A stretch of DNA of 64,000 nucleotides from Actinopolymorpha singaporensis. Its GTDB lineage: Bacteria; Actinomycetota; Actinomycetes; Propionibacteriales; Actinopolymorphaceae. The translations under genes and the position numbers were made by a program. The notes under the pieces were generated by a model that ran no database searches, was not told the DNA's origin, and worked only from the letters and a program-made list of their open reading frames with translations. The stretch covers positions 2,343,981 to 2,407,980 of the forward strand of contig NZ_LT629732.1 in assembly GCF_900104745.1 (NCBI RefSeq), in the 5' to 3' direction. Positions 10,801 through 19,030 of the stretch are shown one piece after another (the first letter of the stretch is position 1; every line of letters starts with the position of its first letter).

Positions 10801-11355
10801 CACGTCCCGGGAACGTCCGCCTGGCGCTACACCGACTCCGGGATGCGCATTCGCAAGGCCTGGGAGCAGACCTGGGACCTGCAGAGACGCGAGGACGCGG
10901 GAGAGAAGGTCGGCAAGATTGCGGTGCCGCCGAAGTACAAGCAGGGCGACTTCCGCTCCGTGTCGTACTGGCGTAACCGCGGCAAGCTCGACGTGCCCAA
11001 GGAGCGCTTCACGTCGTACCCGGAGGCGTCCCGCGACGGCACGCTGCTGTTGGGTTGGGCCGGGTTCGACCACCTTCAGCAGGCGCAGGCCCTCGTCGCC
11101 TATGTCACCGAACGCCAGGAGCTGGACGCCTGGGGCGCGGAGCAACTCGTCCCGCTGCTTGCCGCACTGGCCGAGCTGCTGCCCTGGATCCGGCAGTGGC
11201 ATCCCGACGTCGACCCGGAGTTCGGGCAGGCCCCGGCCGACGCCTACGACGGCTACCTCGACCAGGTGCTGCTCCAGCTCGGCCTGACCCGAGACGACCT
11301 CACCGCGTGGCGGCCACCGGCCCCGACCCGCGGCCGCCGGCGCAAGACCACCTGA
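7798..11355 (+). CDS. pglX: PglX, adenine-specific DNA methyltransferase of BREX
   Basis: An 1185-residue protein. The SAM-binding motif I DPACGSGHF is at residues 232-240 and the catalytic NPPY motif of N6-adenine methyltransferases at 370-373. The remaining two thirds would carry target recognition. In BREX systems PglX methylates one strand of a non-palindromic site, marking host DNA as self; phage DNA replication is blocked without cutting. The ATG at 7798 overlaps the pglW stop by four bases; the same frame is open back to 7540, inside pglW, but that is spurious. A run of six G at 9853-9858 lies inside the gene; slippage in a G tract of pglX causes phase variation of Pgl in Streptomyces coelicolor, so it is worth noting. 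Length is normal for the family. Confidence 0.95.
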   Translation: MIDARRLLTDLQRQVRSIEADLLRLAESDTGAAERLAKRYEAAVKGKRTGLPFETWRGQQLTQVAAGWVLACVFARFCEDNRLVEQAMLAGPGDRLAEARERQDAYFREYSSHSDLDYLRAAINRLEDSEVTRALVERQNPLHVMDPAPDTATALLDFWRRIDPETGLLVHDFTDPSLSTRFLGDLYQDLSEQARKDYALLQTPEFVEEFILDRTLDPAIEEFGLADVRLIDPACGSGHFLLGAFTRLLRRWQHLEPGADVRVHVERVLRQVNGVDINPYAVAIAGFRLLVAALTACGINRLKDAPVWRVRVAIGDSLLFGTRNGQAAIAGVTEAAMAGQSAEGEFVYEYEDAAELEEILGDRYHAVVANPPYITVKDPLLNKVYRQAWSACAGLYALSVPFAQRLFDLATTGGFTGQITSNAFMKREFGRKLIEDFFPTVDLALIADTSGAYIPGHGTPTVIVVGRNRRPVAQVVRAVLGVRGEPKAPVDPAKGFVWSSITNNVDTPGVADEYVSVADVDRLLLSKHPWSLSGGGAPELFLRVEGAAIGRLSSRVMLIGRTTHTGSDESYFSSAGTWARFGVSDPQIAALVEGDRVRDWHIATVTEALFPYNEWLKASIEDPCLRAILWLTKPYLRKRREPGGTHEEIGLTWFEWSRWHPERYVIPLGIAMAFVATHNQFVLDRGGKVFNRTGPAIKLPEGTSEEEHLRLLGLLNSSTACFWLKQVSHNKGEGGGARVEAGYAAMGSEDWKNHYEFTGTKLQEFPLAGGAPLTLASRLDSLAQELQAITPGAVAEKCAPDRERLKTAHAEWSRIRAEMISAQEELDWEVYGLYGLLGDDAKAFVGKDVIKPPLKLGERAFEIALARKMAAGEVETQWFTRHGSTPITELPDHWPADYRALVERRLEKIADDPYLHLIERSECKRRWATRSWEEMESEALRGWLQDRLEDRALWFRSEPTLRSAAQLADELRTDEDFVSVAQLYTRDQDLLDVVQDLVRDQHVPGTSAWRYTDSGMRIRKAWEQTWDLQRREDAGEKVGKIAVPPKYKQGDFRSVSYWRNRGKLDVPKERFTSYPEASRDGTLLLGWAGFDHLQQAQALVAYVTERQELDAWGAEQLVPLLAALAELLPWIRQWHPDVDPEFGQAPADAYDGYLDQVLLQLGLTRDDLTAWRPPAPTRGRRRKTT

Positions 11356-11370
11356 GGGGTACCGCCAACC

Positions 11371-14300
11371 ATGACGCTGATCTCCGAAGTCATCGAGGTC
11401 CCCGATGCGGTTCACAAGGGCGACTTTGTACTCGACCTCTCCCAGGGGGTTGGTGACGTCGACCGCACCCTGGACAACTACGTCGTCACACCGGAGCTCG
11501 CCCAGCGCTTCGACGAGGCGCTGTCGCTGATCCGGTCCGCGCTCGCCGACCGCAGCAGCAAGGCGGCCTACCTCAACGGCTCGTTCGGCTCCGGTAAGAG
11601 CCACTTCATGGCCGTCCTGCACGCCCTGTTGGACAACCACCCCAGGGCGCGCGCCATCGAAGATCTCGCGCCGGTGGTGCACAAGTACGACAAGCTCATC
11701 GGCAGCAAGCGGTTCCTGATGGTGCCGTACCACCTGGTCGGCAAGGAGTCGGTGGAGGACGGCGTTCTCGGCGGCTACCTGTCGTACGTGCGGACCGTGC
11801 ACCCGGACGCGCCGCTGCCCGCCGTCCTCATCGACACACCGCTGCTGGACAGCGCTCGGGCACTGCGCGAGCGGCTCGGGGACGAGGCCTTCTTCGCCCT
11901 GCTCGGGGACAAGGAGGAGGACGACGGCTGGGGTGAGGTCGCCGCCGGCTGGGACGCCGAGCGGTTCGACGCCGCCCTGCAGAAGCCACCCAATGATCCC
12001 GACCGGGCCGAGCTGGTCACCTCACTGCAGGACGTCCTGCCGGGCTTCGCCGAACTGGCCCGCGGCGCGCGGTCGTCGTACGTGAACATCGACGACGGGT
12101 TGGCGGCGATCAGCCAGCATGCCGCCCAGCTCGGCTACGACGGGCTGGTGTTGTTCCTGGACGAGCTGATCCTGTGGTTCGCAACCAGGATGGGTGACCA
12201 CACCTGGGTCGCCCGCGAGGCGCCGAAGGTCGGCAAGCTCGTGGAGGCCGCCAACGCCAACCGGCCCGCGCCGATCATCAGCTTCATCGCCCGCCAGCGC
12301 GATCTGCGCGAACTCGTCGGCACCAACCTGCCCGGCACCGAGCACCTCGCGTTCGCGGACAGCCTGAAGTGGTGGGAGGGCCGGTTCGGCACGATCAGCC
12401 TGTCCGACAACAACCTTCCGCTGATCGCGTCCCGGCGCGTCCTCAAGCCCCGAAGCGATTCGGCTCGCGCGCAGATCGACGCCGCGTTCGCCGCGACCGA
12501 ACAGGTACGCCAGGACATCCGCTCGGCGTTGATGACGGAGAACGCGGGCCGCAAGGAGTTCCGGCTGACGTATCCGTTCACCCCGGCGTTCGTGGAGACC
12601 CTCATCGCGCTGTCCGGTGCGCTGCAGCGGGAGCGGACCGCGCTGCGGGTCATGCGGCAGATCCTGGTCGAGCAGCGCGACACCCTCCAGCTCGGCCAGC
12701 TCGTCCCGATCGCGGACCTGTTCGACGTGCTGGTGGCCGGTGACGACCCGCTCACCGGCGAGCTCGGCAACCTGTGGCGCAGCGCGCAGAAGGTCTACGG
12801 CGACCTGCGCCGGCTGATCCTGGAGATCAACAAGGTGAGCGAGGACGACGTGCCGGGCCTGGCGGCCACGCACGCCTTCCGCCGCGACGACCGGATCGCG
12901 AAGACACTGGTGCTCGCCGCGCTGATGCCCGAGGTCGACTCACTGCGCGATCTCACCGCGCGGAAGATTGTGGCTCTCAACCACGGTTACATCCGCTCGA
13001 TGGTGCCCGGTCAGGAGGCTGGGATCGTGCTGGGGGCCGTACGCCAGTGGGCGGCTCGGCTGGGCACGGTGCAGATCACCGGTGACGAGACGAACCCGCT
13101 GATCTCCGTACGTCTCGAAGGCGTGGACATCGAGGGCATCCTCGACAACGCCAAGTCCGCCGACTCCTCCGGCGCGCGGCGTCAGGTCGTGCGGCTCCTG
13201 CTGTTCGACATGCTCGGCACCCGGGAGAGCCTTGGCATCGACGGAGTCACCGTCACCTCCACCATCTGGCGCGGCACCCGGCGTACCGTCGAACTCCTCT
13301 ACGGCAACGTCCGCGACCCGGCGGACCTCGGCGACAGCGCGTTCCAGCCCAGCCACGACGGCTGGCGGGCGGTCCTGGACTACCCCTTCGACGAGGAGGG
13401 GCACTCCCCGGTCGAGGACCTCGAACGCATCCGTAACCTCCGTGACCGCCGGCCCGCGCACACCGTGTGCTGGGTGCCGCGGCACCTCACCTCCCAGGCG
13501 GTCAGTGACCTTGGCCGTTACGTACGGCTGCAGTACGCGCTGGGTGCGAGCTTCGACCAGTTGGCCGGGCACCTGTCCGACAACGACCGCGCGGTCGCGC
13601 GGCAGCAGATGGTCGCCCAGCGGGACCAGCTGCGAAGCCGGCTGGAGAACGCGCTGCTGCAGGCGTACGGCGTGGGCACTCCCGACGAGACGCTGGTCGA
13701 CACCGCGCACGGCGGGATCGACATGTTCGCCAGTCTCGACCCCAGCTTCGAGCCGAAGGTGCCGGCCGGGGCAAGCCTGCGGCAGGCGTACGAGAACCTG
13801 CTGGACCAGATGCTCACGTCGGACTTCCCGGCGCATCCGCTGTTCGGGACGGCCGAGGTGCGGACCGCGGACCTGCGCAAGGTCCACGCCCAGGTGCGCC
13901 GGGCGATCGAGGACCCCGGCCACCGCATCATGGTCGAGTCCGGCGAACGCGGCGTGATGAGCCGGATCGCGATGCCGCTCCGACTCGGCGAACAGCACGC
14001 GCAGCACTTCGTGCTCGGTCACCACTGGGTGCAGCACCTCAACCGGAAGATCTCCGACGCGGGGCTGGGCGGGAAGCCGGTGAGCGTCGGCCAGCTGCGC
14101 GCGTGGCTGGACGAGCCGAAGCGGATGGGGCTCCCGCAGGAGATCGCGGACCTGGTGTTGCTGGTTTTCGCCGAGCAGACCAACCGCAGTATCGCCAGCC
14201 GTAGCCGCCCGCCGATCGACGTGGGGACGCTGCAGACGCTGCCTTCCGACGCCGAGCTCGTCGAGCAGGAACTCCCCGGTGAGGACGCGTGGCGGGAGGC

Positions 14301-15036
14301 GCGCGAGCGGGCGCAGGCGATCTTCGGGATCGGCGACGTCACCGAACTGCTGACCGCACGCAACGTCAGCGTGCTCGCCGGACACGTGCGGTCGAAGGTC
14401 GCGTCGTACCGAAGTGCGGCCGAGCAGTTGGTCACCGCACTCGCCGAACGAGGGCCGACTGTGCTGCGCGGGGCCGACCCGACGTCGACCGAGCGGTACC
14501 AGATCGCCGACGGTGCGAGCCGGCTGTGCGAGGAGCTGGGAGCAGCCACTGGCGACGTGGCGCTGGTCGATCGGCTCGCTGGCATCGCGTTGCCTGCTGC
14601 CGGACTGCACGTCGGGCGGAGCCTGGCGACCGCTGGGGATCTGCTCAGTGCCATCCGTCGGGTGGACTGGAACATCCTGGCCACCGTGGCGAGCTGGGGA
14701 ACCGACCACCCGCTCGGGCTGCGGGCCACCGGCATCGTCGACGACCTGGCGCAGGTGTGGACGGCGAACGAGTTCACCAAGCATCTGCAGCCGGCGCTAG
14801 GGTCCGCGGATGCCGGCGCGCGCCAGCTCGTCCTGGAGGCGACGAGGAAGCCGGAGACCAAGCCCGACGGTCCTCGTCCGCCGTCGGACCCAGAGTTGCC
14901 ACCGTGGCGGCGGGACGAAACATCGCACGGGGAGGCGCTCGTCGCCAACACCGCAGACATACGGGGCGTCGTCGCCACGATCGAGGATCTTGTACGAAAG
15001 CACCAGCGGGTACGGATCACCTGGGAGGTGGAGTGA
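11371..15036 (+). CDS. pglY: PglY, large P-loop ATPase of BREX
   Basis: A 1221-residue protein with a Walker A motif GSFGSGKS at residues 70-77, placed near the N terminus as in PglY/BrxC-type ATPases. The rest is long and mostly helical. PglY is a core component of every type 2 BREX locus, and its ATPase is thought to drive assembly or action of the complex. It begins 15 bases after the pglX stop, with a GAGGGG ribosome site overlapping the pglX stop, and its own stop overlaps pglZ by four bases. Gene order and size both match the type 2 arrangement. Its exact biochemical role is not known for the family. Confidence 0.93.
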   Translation: MTLISEVIEVPDAVHKGDFVLDLSQGVGDVDRTLDNYVVTPELAQRFDEALSLIRSALADRSSKAAYLNGSFGSGKSHFMAVLHALLDNHPRARAIEDLAPVVHKYDKLIGSKRFLMVPYHLVGKESVEDGVLGGYLSYVRTVHPDAPLPAVLIDTPLLDSARALRERLGDEAFFALLGDKEEDDGWGEVAAGWDAERFDAALQKPPNDPDRAELVTSLQDVLPGFAELARGARSSYVNIDDGLAAISQHAAQLGYDGLVLFLDELILWFATRMGDHTWVAREAPKVGKLVEAANANRPAPIISFIARQRDLRELVGTNLPGTEHLAFADSLKWWEGRFGTISLSDNNLPLIASRRVLKPRSDSARAQIDAAFAATEQVRQDIRSALMTENAGRKEFRLTYPFTPAFVETLIALSGALQRERTALRVMRQILVEQRDTLQLGQLVPIADLFDVLVAGDDPLTGELGNLWRSAQKVYGDLRRLILEINKVSEDDVPGLAATHAFRRDDRIAKTLVLAALMPEVDSLRDLTARKIVALNHGYIRSMVPGQEAGIVLGAVRQWAARLGTVQITGDETNPLISVRLEGVDIEGILDNAKSADSSGARRQVVRLLLFDMLGTRESLGIDGVTVTSTIWRGTRRTVELLYGNVRDPADLGDSAFQPSHDGWRAVLDYPFDEEGHSPVEDLERIRNLRDRRPAHTVCWVPRHLTSQAVSDLGRYVRLQYALGASFDQLAGHLSDNDRAVARQQMVAQRDQLRSRLENALLQAYGVGTPDETLVDTAHGGIDMFASLDPSFEPKVPAGASLRQAYENLLDQMLTSDFPAHPLFGTAEVRTADLRKVHAQVRRAIEDPGHRIMVESGERGVMSRIAMPLRLGEQHAQHFVLGHHWVQHLNRKISDAGLGGKPVSVGQLRAWLDEPKRMGLPQEIADLVLLVFAEQTNRSIASRSRPPIDVGTLQTLPSDAELVEQELPGEDAWREARERAQAIFGIGDVTELLTARNVSVLAGHVRSKVASYRSAAEQLVTALAERGPTVLRGADPTSTERYQIADGASRLCEELGAATGDVALVDRLAGIALPAAGLHVGRSLATAGDLLSAIRRVDWNILATVASWGTDHPLGLRATGIVDDLAQVWTANEFTKHLQPALGSADAGARQLVLEATRKPETKPDGPRPPSDPELPPWRRDETSHGEALVANTADIRGVVATIEDLVRKHQRVRITWEVE

Positions 15037-17705
15037 GCCTCCTCGCCACACCGGCCCTGGTGCGCTCCAAGGTCGTCGACGTCCTCAAGGCTGACAGCAC
15101 GGCGCGCGTGGTCGCGTTGCTCGCCAGCCCGTCATGGAGCCACGACGAGCGGGTGGACCTGTCCGGCGGGCGGGGCATCGTCGTACGCCCGTGCGTCTCC
15201 ACTCTGGCCATCCGGGACGCTCTGGACCAGCTGGAGGAGCTGCCGGAGTCCGATCTGCTCGTCCTCCTCACCGACCAGGAAAGCGCCGAACTCGGCGACA
15301 GCATCCGCGCCCGGATCGCGGGGCAGCGGGTGCTACCGCTCGACCGCTGGTACCAGCTGACCAGCCTGTTCCGCTGCCGCGAGATCGCCCCGGAACTCAC
15401 CCGGATGAGCTGGGCCGTGGACGCCCTGCTGAAGTACGCGCCGAGCGAGGGATACGAGCCCGTACGAAGCGGCTACCTGGACAAGGAGACCGCCCTCTCG
15501 GAGCTGTGTCACCGCCTGGCCGGACTTGGCCGGGCTGACCTCGACCTGGCTGCCCTGCTGCAGTGGACGCTCGATCTCGCGCACATCGACAGGTGGCGGG
15601 CGGTCGAGGAACCAGTGCGAGCCGGACTGTCGGAGTGGCTGGTCGGGCGCAGCCGGGACGGCCGGGTCATCGACGCGGTGGTGCGCTGCATGTCCGGCGA
15701 GCATGGCGAGGACACCGTGGCGGTGGGTCTCGTCCTGTCCGCGCTGACGCAGCCTCGTGTGCTGAACGACGGCAAGGTTCCCCGCACGATGTTGGAGACT
15801 CGTACGGTCGGCGGCGCGCTGGCCGACGAGGTGGCCCGTGAATGGGGCAAGGCCGCGGACGCGCTTGTCCAGCGACGGTTGACAGCGGGTGGTCGCGCCG
15901 GAGTGGGCGAGGTCATTCACCGCGCCGAAGAGATTCTTGCCGAGCAGAACGCCACGGGTCTGGCGTACGCGAGTGTCATCCTCGAGATCGGCCTCGGCCA
16001 GCGCATCGGCCGGCTGGGAGCCGAGATCGCCCGTCTGCTGCGTAAACGGTCTCTCTCGCCCGCGCACCTGGGGCCGATGGAGGAGGCGCTCGGCGACGTC
16101 CTGTCCCACGCGCTGGTGGGCAACCACACCGAACGCTGCCGGCGGGCCGAGATGGCCGCTCGGCTGATGCGCTGGGTGGCTTCGCAGCGGAGCAATCCGC
16201 CCAAACCCGCGCCCGAGCTGGCCGAGGCTGCGCGCCGGCAACAGCGCGAGGACGCCTGGGTGGACGTGGCGCGAGTGGGGGTCTGGGAGGGCGACGTCGA
16301 CCGAGCCGTCGGCGAGGCGTACGCAGCACTGTGTGAGGTCGTCGACGGGATTCGCGCTTCGCACGAGGAACGGTTCGCTCGCCTTCTTGCGGATCACGTA
16401 CGAACCGGCTCTACCCTGACCGACTTGCTGCCCGCCGAGGATGTGCTGAGCGACGTCGTACTTCCGCTGGCAGAGCAGGAACGTGTGCTGGTACTCGTAC
16501 TCGACGGCATGTCCACCGGTGTCGCCTGCGAGCTCGTGGAGGACCTGTCCAACCGGGGTTGGTTCGAGCACACGTTGGCGCCCGAGCGTCCGGTCATCTC
16601 GGTGTTGCCGTCCATCACTCGCGTCTCCCGGACCAGCCTGCTGACCGGCCGCCTCACCGACGGATCAGCCGCCACCGAGCGAGCTGCCTTCGGCGAACGG
16701 GGATGGTCGCTGTTCCACAAGAGCGACCTGACGGCGGCGAAGGTTGGCAGCGCCTTGTCGACGGAAGTGCGCGACGCCATCAGCGGGCCCGCGAAGGTGG
16801 TGGGCGCGGTCGTCAACACAGTGGACGACACACTCGACAAGGGTGGCCGTGCGCCGTGGACCGCTGACTCCGTGGACCGCTTCGTGGAGCTCCTCACCGC
16901 GGCGCAGGAGGCCGATCGGCTAGTGCTCCTGGTCAGCGACCACGGCCATGTCCACGAACGCGGGTCCCGGCTGGAGTCCGACAGCAGCGGGGGAGCGCGG
17001 TTCCGTACGTCCACGCGTCCAGTCGAGGTTGACGAGGTCGAACTCACCGGGCCTCGGGTGCTGCTCGGCGGCGGTCGGGTGGTCGCGCCGTGGAACGAGA
17101 AGCTGCGCTATGCCAAGCAGCGCAACGGCTACCACGGGGGCGCGAGCGCCCAGGAGGTCGTCATCCCGCTTGCGCTGTTGGCGCGTACGGCGCTGGACCT
17201 GCCCGGTTGGCGCGTACGGCATCATCCCCAGCCCGACTGGTGGGTGGGCACGACGAACGGGGTGGAGGCGGAGCGACCGGCGGCCGAGCGTGCACCGTCG
17301 AAGCGGAAGAACGGCGGCAACGGCCGCCGCGCGGCCTCGGGCCCAACTCCCGCTTCGGCATCCGCCGAGGATGCGCTCTTCGGGGCCGAGGAACTCGCGG
17401 CCGAGAACTGGATCACCTGGGTACTCGCCAGCGAAGCGGTCACCGCCCAGCTGCAGCGCGTCCGGCGCGGTTGCATGCCGGCCGAACGCCTCGAGGTGCT
17501 GCTGCGAGCACTCGACGACCACGGCGGTGCTGCGACACGGGCGGTCGTGGCGCGGGCGTTGGACATCCCGGAGGGGCGGGTGGCCAACCAGGTCGCGGCT
17601 GCGCAGCGGGTCGTTAACTTGGACGGTTACGAGGTACTCACGATCGAGGGCGACACCGTACGACTCAATGCGGCCCTACTCAGGACGCAGGCGGGAGAGA
17701 CGTGA
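15033..17705 (+). CDS. pglZ: PglZ, alkaline-phosphatase-superfamily protein of BREX
   Basis: An 890-residue protein. It shows the PglZ alkaline phosphatase core: LVLVLDGMS with the metal-binding Asp at 491, a Ser/Thr-rich nucleophile region (SITRVSRTSLLTG, Thr 529 being the likely nucleophile), the metal-binding SDHGH at 635-639, and a later YHGGAS. PglZ is the signature protein of all BREX types; some characterised members act as metal-dependent nucleases or phosphodiesterases. The GTG at 15033 forms GTGA with the pglY stop. The same frame is open back to 14289 inside pglY, but this extension is out-of-frame pglY sequence and is rejected. It overlaps brxD by GTGA too, so translation of the operon is coupled. 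Confidence 0.95.
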   Translation: MSLLATPALVRSKVVDVLKADSTARVVALLASPSWSHDERVDLSGGRGIVVRPCVSTLAIRDALDQLEELPESDLLVLLTDQESAELGDSIRARIAGQRVLPLDRWYQLTSLFRCREIAPELTRMSWAVDALLKYAPSEGYEPVRSGYLDKETALSELCHRLAGLGRADLDLAALLQWTLDLAHIDRWRAVEEPVRAGLSEWLVGRSRDGRVIDAVVRCMSGEHGEDTVAVGLVLSALTQPRVLNDGKVPRTMLETRTVGGALADEVAREWGKAADALVQRRLTAGGRAGVGEVIHRAEEILAEQNATGLAYASVILEIGLGQRIGRLGAEIARLLRKRSLSPAHLGPMEEALGDVLSHALVGNHTERCRRAEMAARLMRWVASQRSNPPKPAPELAEAARRQQREDAWVDVARVGVWEGDVDRAVGEAYAALCEVVDGIRASHEERFARLLADHVRTGSTLTDLLPAEDVLSDVVLPLAEQERVLVLVLDGMSTGVACELVEDLSNRGWFEHTLAPERPVISVLPSITRVSRTSLLTGRLTDGSAATERAAFGERGWSLFHKSDLTAAKVGSALSTEVRDAISGPAKVVGAVVNTVDDTLDKGGRAPWTADSVDRFVELLTAAQEADRLVLLVSDHGHVHERGSRLESDSSGGARFRTSTRPVEVDEVELTGPRVLLGGGRVVAPWNEKLRYAKQRNGYHGGASAQEVVIPLALLARTALDLPGWRVRHHPQPDWWVGTTNGVEAERPAAERAPSKRKNGGNGRRAASGPTPASASAEDALFGAEELAAENWITWVLASEAVTAQLQRVRRGCMPAERLEVLLRALDDHGGAATRAVVARALDIPEGRVANQVAAAQRVVNLDGYEVLTIEGDTVRLNAALLRTQAGET

Positions 17706-19030
17706 GCATCAGCGAGCAGCGTCGACGGGAGGTGGTCGACGCGCTGCGCCGTGGGACCGTGCCGCAGCAGGGGCTGGACGTCCTGGCCGTCGGGCTGGGC
17801 CGGTTCGAGTCCGCCGTGGGGGAGGAACTCGGGCGCATCGCTGCTGGTCAGGCGGTCTTCAAGGCGGTGCGCGGTGAGTACGGCGCGGGCAAGACGTTCT
17901 TCAGCCGCTGGCTCGCCGAACGCGCCAAACGTGCCGGGCTCGCCACCACCGAGGTGCAGATCTCGGAGAACGAGACGCCCCTGCACCGCCTGGAGACCGT
18001 CTACCGGCGGCTCACCGAGCATCTGGCCACCGCCGAGTTCACCCCCAGCGCACTGCGGCCGATCGTCGACTCGTGGTTCTTCGCGCTCGAGGAAGACGTG
18101 CTCGCCGAGGGCCAGGTGGACGAGGACGAGCTGGAACGACGCGTCGGGGGACTGCTGGAGCAGCGGCTGGCCGCGGTCAGCCGGGTCGCTCCGTCGTTCG
18201 CCGCCGCGCTGCGTGCCTACCGGCGGGCGAGCGTCGCCGGTGACGTCGCGGTGGCCGAAGGGCTGATGGCCTGGTTGGGCGGGCAGCCGCACGTCGGCGC
18301 CTCGGTCAAGCGGGTCGCCGGGATCCGGGGCGACCTGGACCATGACGGTGCGCTCGGGTTCCTGCAGGGACTGCTCGCCGTGCTGCGGGACAGTGGGCAC
18401 GCGGGGCTGCTGGTCGTACTGGACGAGGTGGAGACGCTGCAGCGGGTTCGTTCCGACGTACGCGACAAGGCGCTGAACGCGCTGCGGCAGCTCGTCGATG
18501 ACGTGGACTCCGGGCGCTTTCCGGGGCTGATGCTCGTGATCACCGGTACACCGGCGTTCTTCGACGGGCCGCAGGGGATGCAACGGCTCGCGCCGCTCGC
18601 CCAGCGGTTGCACGTGGACTTCTCCAGCGAGCCGACGTTCGACAATCCCCGGGCGGTGCAGATCCGCCTGCCGGGCTTTGACAAGGACTCCTTGCTAGAA
18701 CTCGGGTCGCGGGTGCGGGATTTGTACGTGCAGGGATCGTCGCACCGCGACCGGCTCACTGATCTGGTCGACGACGCCTATGTCGCAGACCTGGCGCGGG
18801 CAGTTGCCGGCCACTTCGGTGACAAGGTGGGCGTGGCGCCCCGGATCTTCGTCAAGAAGCTGGTCGACGTGCTGGACCGGGTTGATCAGCATGCTTCGTT
18901 CGATCCCCGGCGGGACTACTCGGTGCGGGTATCGGGGAGGGAGCTCACCGACGCCGAGCGGGCGACCATGCCCGCACCTCCGCCACTGGCTTCCGCAGAA
19001 TCCGTCGACGAGATCGACCTGAGGCTGTGA
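17702..19030 (+). CDS. brxD: BrxD, P-loop ATPase of type 2 BREX
   Basis: A 442-residue protein with Walker A GEYGAGKT at residues 58-65 and a Walker B-like LLVVLDEVE ending in D241-E242. These and the position after pglZ fit BrxD, the DUF2791-type ATPase found only in type 2 BREX. It is thought to work with the BrxHI helicase encoded next. The GTG start at 17702 overlaps the pglZ stop (GTGA), and the stop overlaps the next start in the same way. Length and layout are typical and I see no defect. Confidence 0.93.
   Translation: MSISEQRRREVVDALRRGTVPQQGLDVLAVGLGRFESAVGEELGRIAAGQAVFKAVRGEYGAGKTFFSRWLAERAKRAGLATTEVQISENETPLHRLETVYRRLTEHLATAEFTPSALRPIVDSWFFALEEDVLAEGQVDEDELERRVGGLLEQRLAAVSRVAPSFAAALRAYRRASVAGDVAVAEGLMAWLGGQPHVGASVKRVAGIRGDLDHDGALGFLQGLLAVLRDSGHAGLLVVLDEVETLQRVRSDVRDKALNALRQLVDDVDSGRFPGLMLVITGTPAFFDGPQGMQRLAPLAQRLHVDFSSEPTFDNPRAVQIRLPGFDKDSLLELGSRVRDLYVQGSSHRDRLTDLVDDAYVADLARAVAGHFGDKVGVAPRIFVKKLVDVLDRVDQHASFDPRRDYSVRVSGRELTDAERATMPAPPPLASAESVDEIDLRL

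Noticed and set aside
9937-11802. A 621-codon minus-strand frame spanning the pglX/pglY junction
   Set aside because: It crosses two well-supported genes and carries no motif, so it is a shadow frame.
12940-14784. A 614-codon minus-strand frame opposite pglY
   Set aside because: It is a GC-driven shadow of pglY; the translation is Arg/Leu/Gly-rich with no family.
14289-15032. A 248-codon upstream extension of pglZ
   Set aside because: It lies within pglY and its translation is basic low-complexity; the GTGA junction gives the proper start.
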